A DNA stretch of 64,000 nt, taken from the NCBI GenBank assembly GCA_947487835.1, contig CANKXX010000002.1, positions 248,001 to 312,000 of the forward strand. Reading direction: 5' to 3'. The stretch is from an uncultured Microbacteriaceae bacterium (GTDB taxonomy: Bacteria; Actinomycetota; Actinomycetes; Actinomycetales; Microbacteriaceae). The first letter of the stretch is position 1. Every line of letters begins with the position of its first letter. Made by a program: the position numbers and the translations under genes. The notes beneath the pieces are model-generated. The model had not been told where the DNA came from. It worked only from the letters and a program-made list of their open reading frames with translations, and did no database searches. Below, piece after piece: positions 17,365-25,686 of the stretch.

Positions 17365-17632
17365 CTGGATGTCCTCTCGCCGTGCCTCGGTGCTGCGGTG
17401 CCGCTGTGCTGCGGGCCGCTGGTAATGCGGTGTCGCTGTGCTGCGGTGCCGCTGCGCTGCGGTGGGGGCCGACTGCTGCATTGCCCCGTACAAGGAAACC
17501 ACCACCGGGCACGCCGAGCGGCGCTCTCGCCCGCGAGTCCCGCGCGAGCCGCGTGCCCGCCCGCCTCAGCATCCCTCCCAGGCCGCGCCGGTATTCTCGA
17601 ATCCCCCGTACGCCCATCAGAAGGACCGCCCG
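17365..17632. other. Divergent intergenic region with short GC repeats
   Basis: This 268-bp region contains imperfect tandem copies of a CTGCGGTGCCGCTGTG-like unit between about 17389 and 17470, then a less regular stretch. It should hold the promoters of the patatin and J-domain genes, but no convincing -35/-10 pair was seen. No gene is supported here. Confidence 0.5.
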
Positions 17633-18562
17633 ATGCTCGACAGCCCCGCCTCGCCGACGCCGTACGAGGTGCTGGGCGTGCAGGCGACGGCGGATCAGAA
17701 CGAGCTCCGCCGCGCGTATCGCCGGCTGCTGCGCGAGACGCATCCCGACACGGGCGGCTCCGCGGACCGCTTCCACGCCGTCCAGGCGGCTTGGGAGCGC
17801 ATCGGTGACCCCACCGCCCGCGCGCTGTACGACCGGGGCCGCGCCTCGGGGACCGCCGAGCCGGAGCACGAGCCCTTCGCGCCGCCGTCGCAGCCGCCGA
17901 AGCGGCCGCGCTCGGCCGTGCGCGCCCGGATGTACGGGCACCCCGGCGGGTCGACGCGCGAGCGCTTCCTCGTGCTCATGCGGGAGTGGGCCGGCCGCGG
18001 CGCCGCGCTCGAGGATCCGTACGACCCCGCGCTGGTGCGCTCCGCCCCGCTCGAGCTCCGTCTCCTGCTCTCGAAGGCCCTCGCCGAGGAGGCGACCGCC
18101 CGGGCCGTTTCGGGGCTCGGCATCGCGTACTCGATCTGGAACGACGTGCTCGCGGGCCGCGCGCCGCACCACATCGACCACGTCGTGCTCGGCCCGACCG
18201 GCCTGTTCGTGCTCGAGTCCGAGGACTGGGGACCGGGCGAGCTGCGCCTGGTGCGCGGCGAGCTCGTCGGCGAGTCGATGCTCGAGGGGCACGAGCCGCT
18301 CGCGTCGCTCACCCAGGGCGCCAAGGCCCTGGCGCGGGAGCTGCGCGTGCGGGTGACGGCGAGTGTGCTGGTCGTTCCGGACGACGCGCTGTCCCTTCCC
18401 GTTCTCTCCGTCGACCGTGGCCGCACCTCGGGCGCCGTCGTCGTGCGCCGGTCCGTCCTGCCGCACCTGCTGCGCACCGGTGCTCCCGGCCGCGGCGACG
18501 TCGCGGCGCCGGACATGTTCGAGCTCCGCGCCCGCCTGCAGGACCGCGTCCGCTACGCCTGA
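17633..18562 (+). CDS. J-domain protein with C-terminal NERD-like region
   Basis: A 309-residue protein. The N-terminal 65 residues are a J domain (YEVLGV, helix II RAYRRLLRE, then H37-P38-D39) that would stimulate an Hsp70. A Pro-rich linker follows, and the C-terminal part (about 165-300) contains IDHVVLGPTGLFVLESE, a strand pattern like that of NERD nuclease-related domains. ATG at 17633 is chosen because it begins the conserved domain and is preceded by AAGGA; upstream codons in the frame are low complexity. It may target a nucleic-acid or stress function to DnaK. The C-terminal assignment is tentative. Confidence 0.8.
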   Translation: MLDSPASPTPYEVLGVQATADQNELRRAYRRLLRETHPDTGGSADRFHAVQAAWERIGDPTARALYDRGRASGTAEPEHEPFAPPSQPPKRPRSAVRARMYGHPGGSTRERFLVLMREWAGRGAALEDPYDPALVRSAPLELRLLLSKALAEEATARAVSGLGIAYSIWNDVLAGRAPHHIDHVVLGPTGLFVLESEDWGPGELRLVRGELVGESMLEGHEPLASLTQGAKALARELRVRVTASVLVVPDDALSLPVLSVDRGRTSGAVVVRRSVLPHLLRTGAPGRGDVAAPDMFELRARLQDRVRYA

Positions 18563-18635
18563 CCCGCCGCCGGTATACCCGCCGCTACGGTGGGACGGAC
18601 GGCCGGAGAGCCGGCGCGAACCACGAGGGAGAGCC

Positions 18636-18800
18636 ATGACCGACTTCGACGAGAAGCGCAGGGACCAGCTGACCAGCGCCCCGGAGGCGGTGGAGTCGGA
18701 CGCCGACCCGCGCATCGACGTCTCCGAGGGCACGAACGGCGCGACCCGTATCGACATCCGCGACGACGCCCAGGTCCGCCCGGGCCCCGCCGACGAGTAG
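18636..18800 (+). CDS. Small acidic hypothetical protein (54 aa)
   Basis: A 54-residue hydrophilic, strongly acidic protein with no recognisable domain. GAGGGAGA lies 5 bases upstream of the ATG as a good ribosome binding site. Codon use has the high third-position GC of its neighbours, and the gene lies 73 nt after the J-domain gene in the same direction. It resembles the short disordered multi-residue Asp/Glu proteins common in actinobacteria. Its stop lies 11 bases before the repeat array starts. No function can be given. Confidence 0.6.
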   Translation: MTDFDEKRRDQLTSAPEAVESDADPRIDVSEGTNGATRIDIRDDAQVRPGPADE

Positions 18801-18811
18801 AACCCACCTCG

Positions 18812-19672
18812 CGTCCCTTTGACAGCCTTGGGGACCGAAGTGGTGCCGTCGGTCTGCATTAGCAGTTCTCGAGAGCTTCGCGAGCAGCGACGATATGTGG
18901 ATGGTGTCACGCGCGGTCCGCGGCCGTCGCGAACACGGTCGTTCCCCACATGGTCGTTCCCCACACGGTCGCTGAGCCAGCGGTCGCTGAGCTTGTCGAA
19001 GCGACGCAGGCCGACCTCGCGTCCCCTCGACAGGCTCACGGACCGAGGTGGTGCCGTCGCTCTGCACTGGCCGTTCCCGAGAGCTTCGCGAGCAGCGACG
19101 ATGATGCGGATGGTCACCGCGCCGAGGCGGGTAGGCGTCCCGTACACGGTCGTTCCCCTCACGGGCGCTGAGCCAGCACGGTCGCTGAGCCACCACGGTC
19201 GCTGAGCTTGTCGAAGCGACGCAGGCCGACCTCGCGTCCCTTCGACAGGCTCACGGACCGAGGTGGTGCCGTCGGTCGGCGCTGGCCGTCCACAAGAGCT
19301 TCGCGAGCAGCGACGATATGTGGATGGTCACCGCGCCCAAGCGGGCAGGCGTCCCGTACACGGTGATCCCGTACACGGTCGCTGAGCCCACACGGTCGCG
19401 AGCCAGCACGGTCGCTGAGCTTGTCGAAGCGACATGCGTCGACCTTGTGTCCCTTCGACAGGCTCAGGGACCGAGGTGGTGCCGTCGGTCGGCGCTGGCC
19501 GTCCACAAGAGCTTCGCGAGCAGCGACGATGATGCGGATGGTCACCGCGCCCAGGCGCGCAGGCGTCCCGTACACGGTGATCCCGTACACGGTCGCTGAG
19601 CCCACACGGTCACTGAGCTTGTCGAAGCGACGCGAGCCGACCCTCCGTCCCTTCGACAGGCTCAGGGACCGC
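18812..19672. repeat. Tandem array of ~210-bp units with REP-like hairpins
   Basis: Four units begin at 18812, 19021, 19236 and 19449 (periods 209, 215, 213) and a fifth partial one at 19647. Each starts with a GTCCCTTCGACAGG-type hairpin and continues through GAGCTTCGCGAGCAGCGACG. It then has a variable stretch rich in GTCCCGTACACGGT and ends with GGTCGCTGAGCTTGTCGAAG in the opposite sense. The first unit is the most decayed. Open frames across the array follow the repeat period and are not genes. The array lies directly downstream of the DUF222-HNH gene; a single related unit lies in the same place beside the second copy at 58.8 kb. Confidence 0.92.
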
Positions 19673-19712
19673 GAAATCGGCCTTTCGTCGAGTGGGTGCG
19701 GCGGAAGCACGG

Positions 19713-21179
19713 TCATCCTCCTGGTGGCGGCGGCTCGGGTGGATGAGCCGAGGCTCGGTCGTGCTGCTGCGGGCGGTGTCGGCGGAGGTTCCAGTCCTGG
19801 ACCGCTCTGCTCTTCGTCGCCAGGTGTCTGCCCTCTCGGGTCGGGCTAATGGATCTCGGCGGGACCAGCGTGTACGTCCCACCGGTTCTGGTGATGTCCC
19901 AGCCGCGGTTGTGCAGGAGCAGGTGGTGGTGCTTGCAGAGAAGGACGCCGTCGGCGATGTCGGTCTTGCCGTGGTCCCGTTTCCACTGGTTGATGTGGTG
20001 CGCCTCGCACCAGGACGGCGGTCTGTCGCAGCCCGGCCACATGCAGCCACCGTCCCGTACCGCGAGGCCGGTCCGTTGGCGGGCGGTGAAGAGGCGTTGT
20101 TCGCGTCCGACGTTGACGCACTGGCCGTCGTCGTCGAGGACCACGGCGATGGTGCCGGTGGTGCATATCTCGCGGCGGATGGTGTCGATCGAGACGGCCT
20201 CACCGGTGTCTTGGATCGACCCGTGACCCTCGCCCGACTGCAGAGACTCGCGGGTCACTATTACCCGCACCGCCGGCCTCCGTGACCCGTAGACCTGGCC
20301 GGGGTCGGCGTCTGCGCCGATGCGGAGGAGTTCGAGGAACCCGTCGGCGGCGAGGCGGTCGGTGGAGCGTGGGTCTGTCGCGATGGCGTCGATGCGTGCG
20401 CGGTCCTCTTCCTTCACGAACCGCGGCCCGCCTCGGCGGGGGTTGGTGAGCTCGTCCAGGACGGAGAGCAGGAAGGCGCCGGGTTCGGGTGCATAGAGGA
20501 ACTTGCCTTCCACCATGCCGTCCGCGCGCTTCCACGCCTTCAGGTGCTGTTGGTCGAGTTGGGCCTTCTCTCGGTCGGCCACCTCGGTGTCGTCCAGGTC
20601 GTCACGAAATTGCCGGGCACGGCGGTGCAGTTGACCCGCGGTCAGCGTCATGGCGTCTTCGAGGAGCTCCGACGCCGCCTCGCGCAGCGCCTCCGGCGGA
20701 ACGGCGTCCGTGGGCAGACCCAAGCCGGCTCGGATAGCGTCCGCCTGCGCGATGGAGATTCGCCCGTCCGTGACCGCGTGAGCAATGGGTGCCTGCCATG
20801 GTGTGGGCGGTGCGGGAAGTTCTGGGTGCTCGCGCTGCAGGATTTCGACGGCGTCCGTCTCGGCGAGCATCTTGCCCACCTCCACGATCGAGACCGCGCC
20901 ACCCTTCGTCACGCCCGTCACCGCTTCGACCATCGCCTGGGGCGTCCGGTAGCCCTCCTGCTGCGCCAGACCGTTCGAGCCGAGGTCGGTGCTCGACCGT
21001 CGGTCCAGCTCACCCGCAATCCAGGCGGTGAAGGTGTCGCAGCACTGTCTGAGGTCGGCGATAGCGTGCAGCGCGTGAACGAGGTCCTGCTTCGGGAGCG
21101 GCGCGAAATCCGCGGGGGAGTTGCCCAGGCGTGCGACCGCATCCGCTGTGCGGAGGAGCGTCGTCGCCGGGTTTCTCAT
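19713..21179 (-). CDS. DUF222 domain HNH endonuclease, copy 1
   Basis: A 488-residue protein with an N-terminal helical DUF222 region (about 1-330) and a C-terminal HNH nuclease domain: C379 and C384 (CMWPGC), H394-H395 (CEAHHINQW), C415, H417-H419 and H423-N424 (LHNRGWDI). The four Cys/His positions fit a zinc-ribbon-supported HNH core. The second copy at 59103-60569 has the same length and differs at about 41 residues by hand count, none in the HNH core. The ATG at 21179 is preferred over one 9 bases upstream because the -10 box overlaps the upstream one. The family is abundant in actinobacteria (the 13E12 repeat group) and its role is not known. Confidence 0.92.
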   Translation of the reverse strand: MRNPATTLLRTADAVARLGNSPADFAPLPKQDLVHALHAIADLRQCCDTFTAWIAGELDRRSSTDLGSNGLAQQEGYRTPQAMVEAVTGVTKGGAVSIVEVGKMLAETDAVEILQREHPELPAPPTPWQAPIAHAVTDGRISIAQADAIRAGLGLPTDAVPPEALREAASELLEDAMTLTAGQLHRRARQFRDDLDDTEVADREKAQLDQQHLKAWKRADGMVEGKFLYAPEPGAFLLSVLDELTNPRRGGPRFVKEEDRARIDAIATDPRSTDRLAADGFLELLRIGADADPGQVYGSRRPAVRVIVTRESLQSGEGHGSIQDTGEAVSIDTIRREICTTGTIAVVLDDDGQCVNVGREQRLFTARQRTGLAVRDGGCMWPGCDRPPSWCEAHHINQWKRDHGKTDIADGVLLCKHHHLLLHNRGWDITRTGGTYTLVPPRSISPTREGRHLATKSRAVQDWNLRRHRPQQHDRASAHPPEPPPPGG

Positions 21180-21186
21180 AGCACAC

Positions 21187-21224
21187 ATTCTACCAGGTAG
21201 AAAGTTTCTTCGACGAAGAACTTT
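21187..21224 (-). promoter_or_regulatory. Leaderless promoter and dyad of the DUF222-HNH gene
   Basis: On the minus strand TAGAAT (complement of 21187-21192) lies 7 bases before the ATG, predicting a leaderless mRNA. Upstream, AAAGTTTCTTCG (21201-21212) and CGAAGAACTTT (21214-21224) form an inverted repeat with one bulged base. The same two elements precede the second copy at 60577-60614 with few changes, so they are conserved parts of the module. A repressor or autoregulator site is likely. Confidence 0.65.
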
Positions 21225-21274
21225 CGTCCTGTGGAGAACTCGTGGCCGGTAGGGCTGTGGCTCGACCGGGTCGC

Positions 21275-21406
21275 GTCCCTTCGACAGGTTCAGGGACCGT
21301 GGTGGGTCGGTGCGCCCGCGGGTGGCGGGCGGCCCGTCGGCAGGCTCAGGACCGTGGGTGATCGCGTTTCGGGCGCGAGTAGGTGTGATTCCTGAGCCTG
21401 CCGACG
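21275..21406. repeat. REP hairpin and 17-bp inverted repeat downstream of SIS gene
   Basis: A REP-like hairpin occupies 21275-21297. Then CGTCGGCAGGCTCAGGA (21335-21351) and its exact reverse complement (21390-21406) form a 17-bp perfect inverted repeat with a 38-nt loop. Each arm is a variant of the REP core, so this is a pair of REP elements in opposite orientation. It lies 47 bases past the stop of the SIS-domain gene and could end its transcript. Confidence 0.8.
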
Positions 21407-21453
21407 CGGATCAGCCGACGCGGGCTGACCGGGGCGGCGCCGACGTCACCGCG

Positions 21454-22473
21454 TCAGTAGTCCACCTTCCACATGTAGCGGCGGCCCTCCAGGGCGTAGC
21501 CGCGCACCGCCGCGTAGTGCGCCGCGAGCCGGGCCACCAGCGCCGCGTAGACGAGGGGCGCGACGTAGCCGCGCTGGTCCGCGGGGATCCCGGGCAGCTC
21601 GAGGTCCGCGCTGTCGACGTAGTAGGTCTCGCCGCCGTAGGTCGTGAGGAAGCGGCGCACGCGCTCGCCCATCGGCCGGGTCTCGTCCTCGCCCAGGAAC
21701 ACGATCGTCTTCGACTCGCGGTCGATGACCTCGAACGGGCCCTGGAAGAACTCGTCCGCGTTGATCGTCTGCGCGTGCAGCCACTGCATCTCCTGCAGGT
21801 AGCACATGGTGAACGTGCTCGCGGGCCCGAAGAGCGGCCCGGACGCGAGAACGTAGGTCACCGGCACCTCCGCCATGTCGGTCGCGATCTGCTCGGCGCG
21901 CGGCTCGAACGCCTCGACGGCGGCCAGGAGCGCGGCGGGCAGCGCGCGCAGCGCCTCGAGCTGCGCCGTCACGTCCACGCCGTCGCGCTTGAGCACGGCG
22001 AGCGCGAGCAGCTGCAGCAGCATCTGTGTGCCGTTGCCGGTGCCCGCCACGAACGCCGTGTCGAGGGACTGCGCGAGCGGCCCGTCGGCGCGCAGCGTCA
22101 CCCCGGCGACGGATGCGCCGCGCTCGCGCGCCCACTCGCCGGCCCGGATGGTCTCGGGGGTGTTGCCGGTGCCCGAGAGCACGATCACGAGCGTGCCCGG
22201 TCCGACGCTCGCGGGGGCGCGGAAGTAGAACTCGTCGGAGTTGATGGCCACGGACGGGGTGATCGCGTGGCGGTCGAGCACGTACTGCGCGGCCTGGACG
22301 CCGAGGTACGAGCCGCCGGCGCCGACCAGGAAGACCCGCCGGAGCGGTCCCGGGATGGCGGCGACGAACGCGTCGATCTCGTCCCAGAGCTCGAGCGCGC
22401 GCTCCTGCGACGAGACGATGTCGTCCGGGATGGTCGCGACGGGGCCGGTGCCGACGTAAGTGCCGTCTGTCAT
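21454..22473 (-). CDS. SIS-domain protein, fructosamine-6-phosphate deglycase-like
   Basis: The 339-residue protein has two SIS (sugar isomerase) domains, with VGAGGSYLGVQAAQYVL at about 50-66 and SGTGNTPETIRAGEWARE as the phosphosugar-binding Ser/Thr loop. The domain order and C-terminal LEGRRYMWKVDY match the FrlB-type deglycases, which split fructosamine 6-phosphates into glucose 6-phosphate and an amino compound. The PfkB kinase encoded upstream in the same operon would make that substrate. It is the last gene of the operon, separated from the kinase by 163 bp containing a hairpin. Sugar-phosphate isomerase activity is the alternative. Confidence 0.85.
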   Translation of the reverse strand: MTDGTYVGTGPVATIPDDIVSSQERALELWDEIDAFVAAIPGPLRRVFLVGAGGSYLGVQAAQYVLDRHAITPSVAINSDEFYFRAPASVGPGTLVIVLSGTGNTPETIRAGEWARERGASVAGVTLRADGPLAQSLDTAFVAGTGNGTQMLLQLLALAVLKRDGVDVTAQLEALRALPAALLAAVEAFEPRAEQIATDMAEVPVTYVLASGPLFGPASTFTMCYLQEMQWLHAQTINADEFFQGPFEVIDRESKTIVFLGEDETRPMGERVRRFLTTYGGETYYVDSADLELPGIPADQRGYVAPLVYAALVARLAAHYAAVRGYALEGRRYMWKVDY

Positions 22474-22571
22474 GCGTGTTTCTCCTTGTGGTGGTGGAAC
22501 TTGTGGTGGTGGAACGTGTGTTGGTGGGGATGTGGTGATGGCCTGGTATTCACTCGACGGTTTTGGCTCGT

Positions 22572-22631
22572 GTGATGCCGTGCCGGGGTGATGCCGTGCC
22601 GGGGTGATGCCGTGCCGGGGGCCGGCACGGC
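22572..22631 (-). repeat. Three 16-bp tandem repeats ending in a 10-bp hairpin
   Basis: GTGATGCCGTGCCGGG occurs three times exactly (22572, 22588, 22604). The last copy pairs with the following bases as GCCGTGCCGG (22609-22618) and CCGGCACGGC (22622-22631), a perfect 10-bp stem with a 3-nt loop. It lies 5 bases after the kinase stop on the minus strand. The lack of a U-tract suggests an mRNA 3' stabiliser or partial attenuator between kinase and SIS genes rather than a full terminator. Confidence 0.7.
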
Positions 22632-22636
22632 GCCGA

Positions 22637-23470
22637 TCAGGACAGGGTGAGGGCCGCGGCCGGCACGTCGACGGGCACGCCGTGCCCGAACGCGCCGACG
22701 ACACCGCAGGTGGCGGCCGCCGCGCGGGCGGCCTCCGCGAGGGACTGCGCGGGGGACTCTCCGGAGAGCAGGCCGACGAGCACCCGGGCGGCGAACGTGT
22801 CCCCGGCGCCCAGCGTGTCCACCACGGTCGCGGGTACGGCGGCGCACTCGTGGAGCTCCGTCCCGTCAGTGAGCAGCGCCCCGTCCGCGCCCCGGGTGAG
22901 CAGGGTCCAGCGCGCGCCGGCGGCGGATGCGGACCGCAGAAGGGCGTCCGCCTCCGGCCGGGAGAGACCGCCGCCCGAGAAGGACGCGAGGAAGCAGACC
23001 GGCGCCACCCGGGCGACGTGCCCGGGATCGGTCGACGTCGCGAAGTCGTAGGACAGCACCGCGACGCCGGCGAGCTCGGCGAGGTGCTCGTCGAGTCCGC
23101 TGGAGCGGCCGACGTGCACGGCGTCGAAGGTGCCGATGTAGGCGAGGTCCTCGCCGCTCGGCTCAAACCGCGACACCCCGGGGTCGGACTCCACGAACAC
23201 GCGGTCGCCGTCCTCGTGGTCGATCACGCAGTACGCCGTGAAGCCGTCCACGACCCGGAGCCGGTCGAGCCCGACGCCCTCTTCACCCAGCGCGCGGCGA
23301 AGGAGGGCGCCGGCCGGATCCGCGGCCACGGCGCCGACGTACGCGGACTCGGCGCCGAACCGGGAGGCGTACGCGGCCACGTTCACGCAGTTGCCGCCGG
23401 GGAACATGACGGCGTGCTTGCGGTAGCAGTCGACGACGTTGTCGCCGACCGCGACGATGCGCGGCGCCAC
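22637..23470 (-). CDS. PfkB-family carbohydrate kinase, fructoselysine 6-kinase-like
   Basis: The 277-residue kinase has the PfkB signatures: an N-terminal GGNCVNVAAYASRFG motif and the C-terminal VVDTLGAGDTFAARVLVGL, in which the Asp of GAGD is the catalytic base. The short length and MFPGGNCVN region resemble the FrlD-type kinases that phosphorylate fructosamines at C6. It starts with GTG at 23470, 3 bases after the FAD enzyme stop, and is followed by the deglycase-like gene, which would consume its product. A generic sugar kinase is the alternative. Confidence 0.85.
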   Translation of the reverse strand: MAPRIVAVGDNVVDCYRKHAVMFPGGNCVNVAAYASRFGAESAYVGAVAADPAGALLRRALGEEGVGLDRLRVVDGFTAYCVIDHEDGDRVFVESDPGVSRFEPSGEDLAYIGTFDAVHVGRSSGLDEHLAELAGVAVLSYDFATSTDPGHVARVAPVCFLASFSGGGLSRPEADALLRSASAAGARWTLLTRGADGALLTDGTELHECAAVPATVVDTLGAGDTFAARVLVGLLSGESPAQSLAEAARAAAATCGVVGAFGHGVPVDVPAAALTLS

Positions 23471-23473
23471 CTG

Positions 23474-24610
23474 CTAGACGGTCGCGAGCCGGGTCGCGAA
23501 GCGCGAGGGGCGGAACGGCTCGAGCAGCGGGGTGGTCGCCCCCGTGAGGATCTCGTTCGCCGTGAGCTGGCCGAGGATGAGGCCGAGGGTCGCGCCGCTG
23601 TGCGTGAACAGCACGTGCAGCCCGGGCACCTGCTCGAGCTCGCCCGCGACCGGCTCGCCGTCGCCCGGGATGGGCTTCGGGCCGACGCCCCAGCCGTCGA
23701 GCTCCAGCTCGGGCTCGCCCGCGAGCACGTGCGACGCCTCGCGCAGCAGCCCGCGCACGGTCGACTCGCGCACCTCGTAGGTGCCGTCGCCGCGGGGCAC
23801 GACCTCCTCCTCCGACCAGGCGGAGTCGAGCACGAGGGTGCCGAACGCGGTCGGCCGCACGGCGACGCGCGGCGTGTTGAGCACCGCGCGCAGCGGCAGC
23901 CGCACCGGCTTGGTGCGCACGAGCAGGGAGATGGGGGTGGCGTCGGGGATCTCGATCCCGAACGGCGCGAGGTCGGCGGGCACGGACGGGCCGGTCGCGA
24001 GCACGACGGCGTCCGCCTCGAGCTCGGCGCCGGATGCGGTGCGCACGCCGCTGGCGCGGCCGCCGCGGGTCTGCACGGTCACGGCGCCGACGCCCTCCTG
24101 CAGGAAGCCCCCGGCCGCGCGGAACTCGCGGAGCAGGTGCTCGATGAGCAGCGGCAGCTCGACCCAGCCCTCGCCGGGGTTGAAGACGGCGCCCTCCTCG
24201 GCGATCGCCTCGGGGTTGACGCCGGGCGTCCACGCCGCAACCTCCTCCGGGCGGAGCCAGACGGTGTCGTAGCCGATGGTCCGCTCGTGCTCGAACCGGT
24301 CGCGGTAGGAGGAGCCGGGCGGCGCCCAGGTCAGGCCGCCGTCGAAGTGCAGGAAGGATGCGCCGGGGAGCCGCGCCGCCATCGTGCGGTAGCGGTCGAT
24401 GCCGAGGGTGCGCAGCAGGTGGTAGGCGTCGGAGCGCGGACCGGCCGAGTTGAGCCAGGAGAGCGAGCGGCCGGAGGCACCGGACGACGCGGCGGCCTCG
24501 GTGACGAGGGTCACATGCGCGCCGCCGCGGGCGAGGGCGGTGGCGGTCGAGACGCCGAGCACGCCGGCGCCGACGACGAGGACGCGGGGGGCGGTGGTGG
24601 TGTGAGTCAT
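23474..24610 (-). CDS. FAD-dependent oxidoreductase (DAO family)
   Basis: This 378-residue enzyme begins with the dinucleotide motif VVGAGVLGVSTATALARGG, followed by the SSGASGRSLSWLNSAG segment typical of D-amino-acid oxidase/glycine oxidase relatives. A C-terminal GLHVLFTHSGATLGLILGQL closes the FAD site. Such enzymes oxidise C-N bonds of amines or N-substituted amino acids. In an operon with a deglycase and kinase, oxidation of an Amadori compound or removal of an amino-acid moiety is a reasonable guess. It lies 35 bases downstream of the Gfo/Idh gene with GGAGGGGAGAG-like purines in the gap. Substrate unproven. Confidence 0.83.
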   Translation of the reverse strand: MTHTTTAPRVLVVGAGVLGVSTATALARGGAHVTLVTEAAASSGASGRSLSWLNSAGPRSDAYHLLRTLGIDRYRTMAARLPGASFLHFDGGLTWAPPGSSYRDRFEHERTIGYDTVWLRPEEVAAWTPGVNPEAIAEEGAVFNPGEGWVELPLLIEHLLREFRAAGGFLQEGVGAVTVQTRGGRASGVRTASGAELEADAVVLATGPSVPADLAPFGIEIPDATPISLLVRTKPVRLPLRAVLNTPRVAVRPTAFGTLVLDSAWSEEEVVPRGDGTYEVRESTVRGLLREASHVLAGEPELELDGWGVGPKPIPGDGEPVAGELEQVPGLHVLFTHSGATLGLILGQLTANEILTGATTPLLEPFRPSRFATRLATV

Positions 24611-24645
24611 GACTTCTTTCGCTTGTGGAGGGGAGAGAGGAGTGG

Positions 24646-25686
24646 TCAGGCCGGCGTGGGAACGGCCGAGCGGATGCGCTCGAGTACCTCGAGCACGCGC
24701 ACGGCGTCGCGCGGATCGACGGGGAGGTCCCCGCCGCGCAGCAGCGCGTCGGCGAGCAGGGAGTAGAAGGAGTCGTAGGAGCCGCGCTCGGTGGGCACGC
24801 GCCGGACGTCGGGATCGACGCCGAGCACGCCCCAGGCCGACTCCGGCTCGAGCCCGTAGCCCTCGTCGGTGGGCAGGGCGCCCGCCTTCAGCCGGCCCTC
24901 CTGCTCGTCGAGGCCCCACTTGGTGTAGCCGGCCCGCGAGCCGAGCACGCGGAAGCGGGGGCCGGACTGCGCGGCGAGCGAGCTCATCCAGAGGTGCGAG
25001 CGCACCCCTGAGGCGTGCAGCAGGGAGACGAATGCGTCGTCCTCCGCGGCGCCGCCGGGGCGACGCGTGTCGAGCTCGGCGTGCAGGTCCTCGACGGCGC
25101 CGAACAGCTGCACGGCCTGGTCGACGAGGTGGGTGCCGAGGTCGAACAGGATGCCGCCGCCCTCGGTCGCCGTCGCCGCGGCCTTCCAGCTCTTCGCCTC
25201 CTGCGGCTTCCACCAGGTGAAGCGCGACTCGAACCGGTGCACGTCGCCGAGGGCGTCCTCCTGCAGGAGCGAGCGGAGGGTGAGGAAGTCCCCGTCCCAG
25301 CGCCGGTTCTGGAAGACCGTGAGCGGCACGCCGCTGCTCACGGCGTGATCGACGAGGTCGGACCCCTCACGGGCGTCGACGGCGAACGGCTTGTCGACGA
25401 CGACGGCGAACCCCGCGTCGATGGCGCGGTGCGCCAGCGGCGCGTGCGTCGCGGGCGGCGAGCCGAGGATCACGAGGTCGAGGTCGCCGGCCAGGGCGAA
25501 CAGCTCGTCCGGCGTGCCGACGACGCGGGCGCCGGGATGCAGGCGGCCGGCCTCGGCCGCGCGCTCCGGGTCTCCCGTGACGATCACGTCGAGGGAGTAG
25601 TCGGGGTTCGTGCTCACGAAGGGGGCGTGGAAAACCCGGCCGGACGTGCCGAAGCCGACGATCCCGGTGCGGAGGACGCGGCCCAT
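24646..25686 (-). CDS. Gfo/Idh/MocA-family oxidoreductase
   Basis: A 346-residue NAD(P)-dependent oxidoreductase. The Rossmann start reads VGFGTSGRVFHAPF and the family motif VVDKPFAVD provides the Lys-Pro pair. The C-terminal half contains FDLGTHLVDQAVQLFG, where the His is a common active-site residue. The close relation is to the YhhX/YdgJ-type oxidoreductases of sugar operons. Its ATG shares a base with the stop of the ABC ATPase gene. It could oxidise the sugar part of the imported compound; no substrate can be read. Confidence 0.88.
   Translation of the reverse strand: MGRVLRTGIVGFGTSGRVFHAPFVSTNPDYSLDVIVTGDPERAAEAGRLHPGARVVGTPDELFALAGDLDLVILGSPPATHAPLAHRAIDAGFAVVVDKPFAVDAREGSDLVDHAVSSGVPLTVFQNRRWDGDFLTLRSLLQEDALGDVHRFESRFTWWKPQEAKSWKAAATATEGGGILFDLGTHLVDQAVQLFGAVEDLHAELDTRRPGGAAEDDAFVSLLHASGVRSHLWMSSLAAQSGPRFRVLGSRAGYTKWGLDEQEGRLKAGALPTDEGYGLEPESAWGVLGVDPDVRRVPTERGSYDSFYSLLADALLRGGDLPVDPRDAVRVLEVLERIRSAVPTPA

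Noticed and set aside
16298-19162. A 954-codon leftward frame over the permease and patatin genes
   Set aside because: It runs antisense to clear genes (patatin in another frame, permease, J-domain protein) and is Arg-rich nonsense, typical for high-GC shadows.
18812-19672. CRISPR-like periodic repeats
   Set aside because: The period is about 210 bp, the units are similar throughout, and there are no short unique spacers or cas genes.
18585-19716. Open frames on both strands across the repeat array
   Set aside because: Their translations repeat with the DNA period, differ by frame and lack ribosome binding sites; they follow from the high-GC repeat, not from selection.
21187-21224. LexA/SOS box upstream of the HNH gene
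   Set aside because: The dyad AAAGTTTCTTCG/CGAAGAACTTT does not contain the CGAAC-N4-GTTCG pattern of Gram-positive LexA sites.
22474-22636. A small gene between the SIS and kinase genes
   Set aside because: The space consists of GTGG-rich and 16-bp tandem repeats plus a hairpin, with no plausible start and ribosome binding site.
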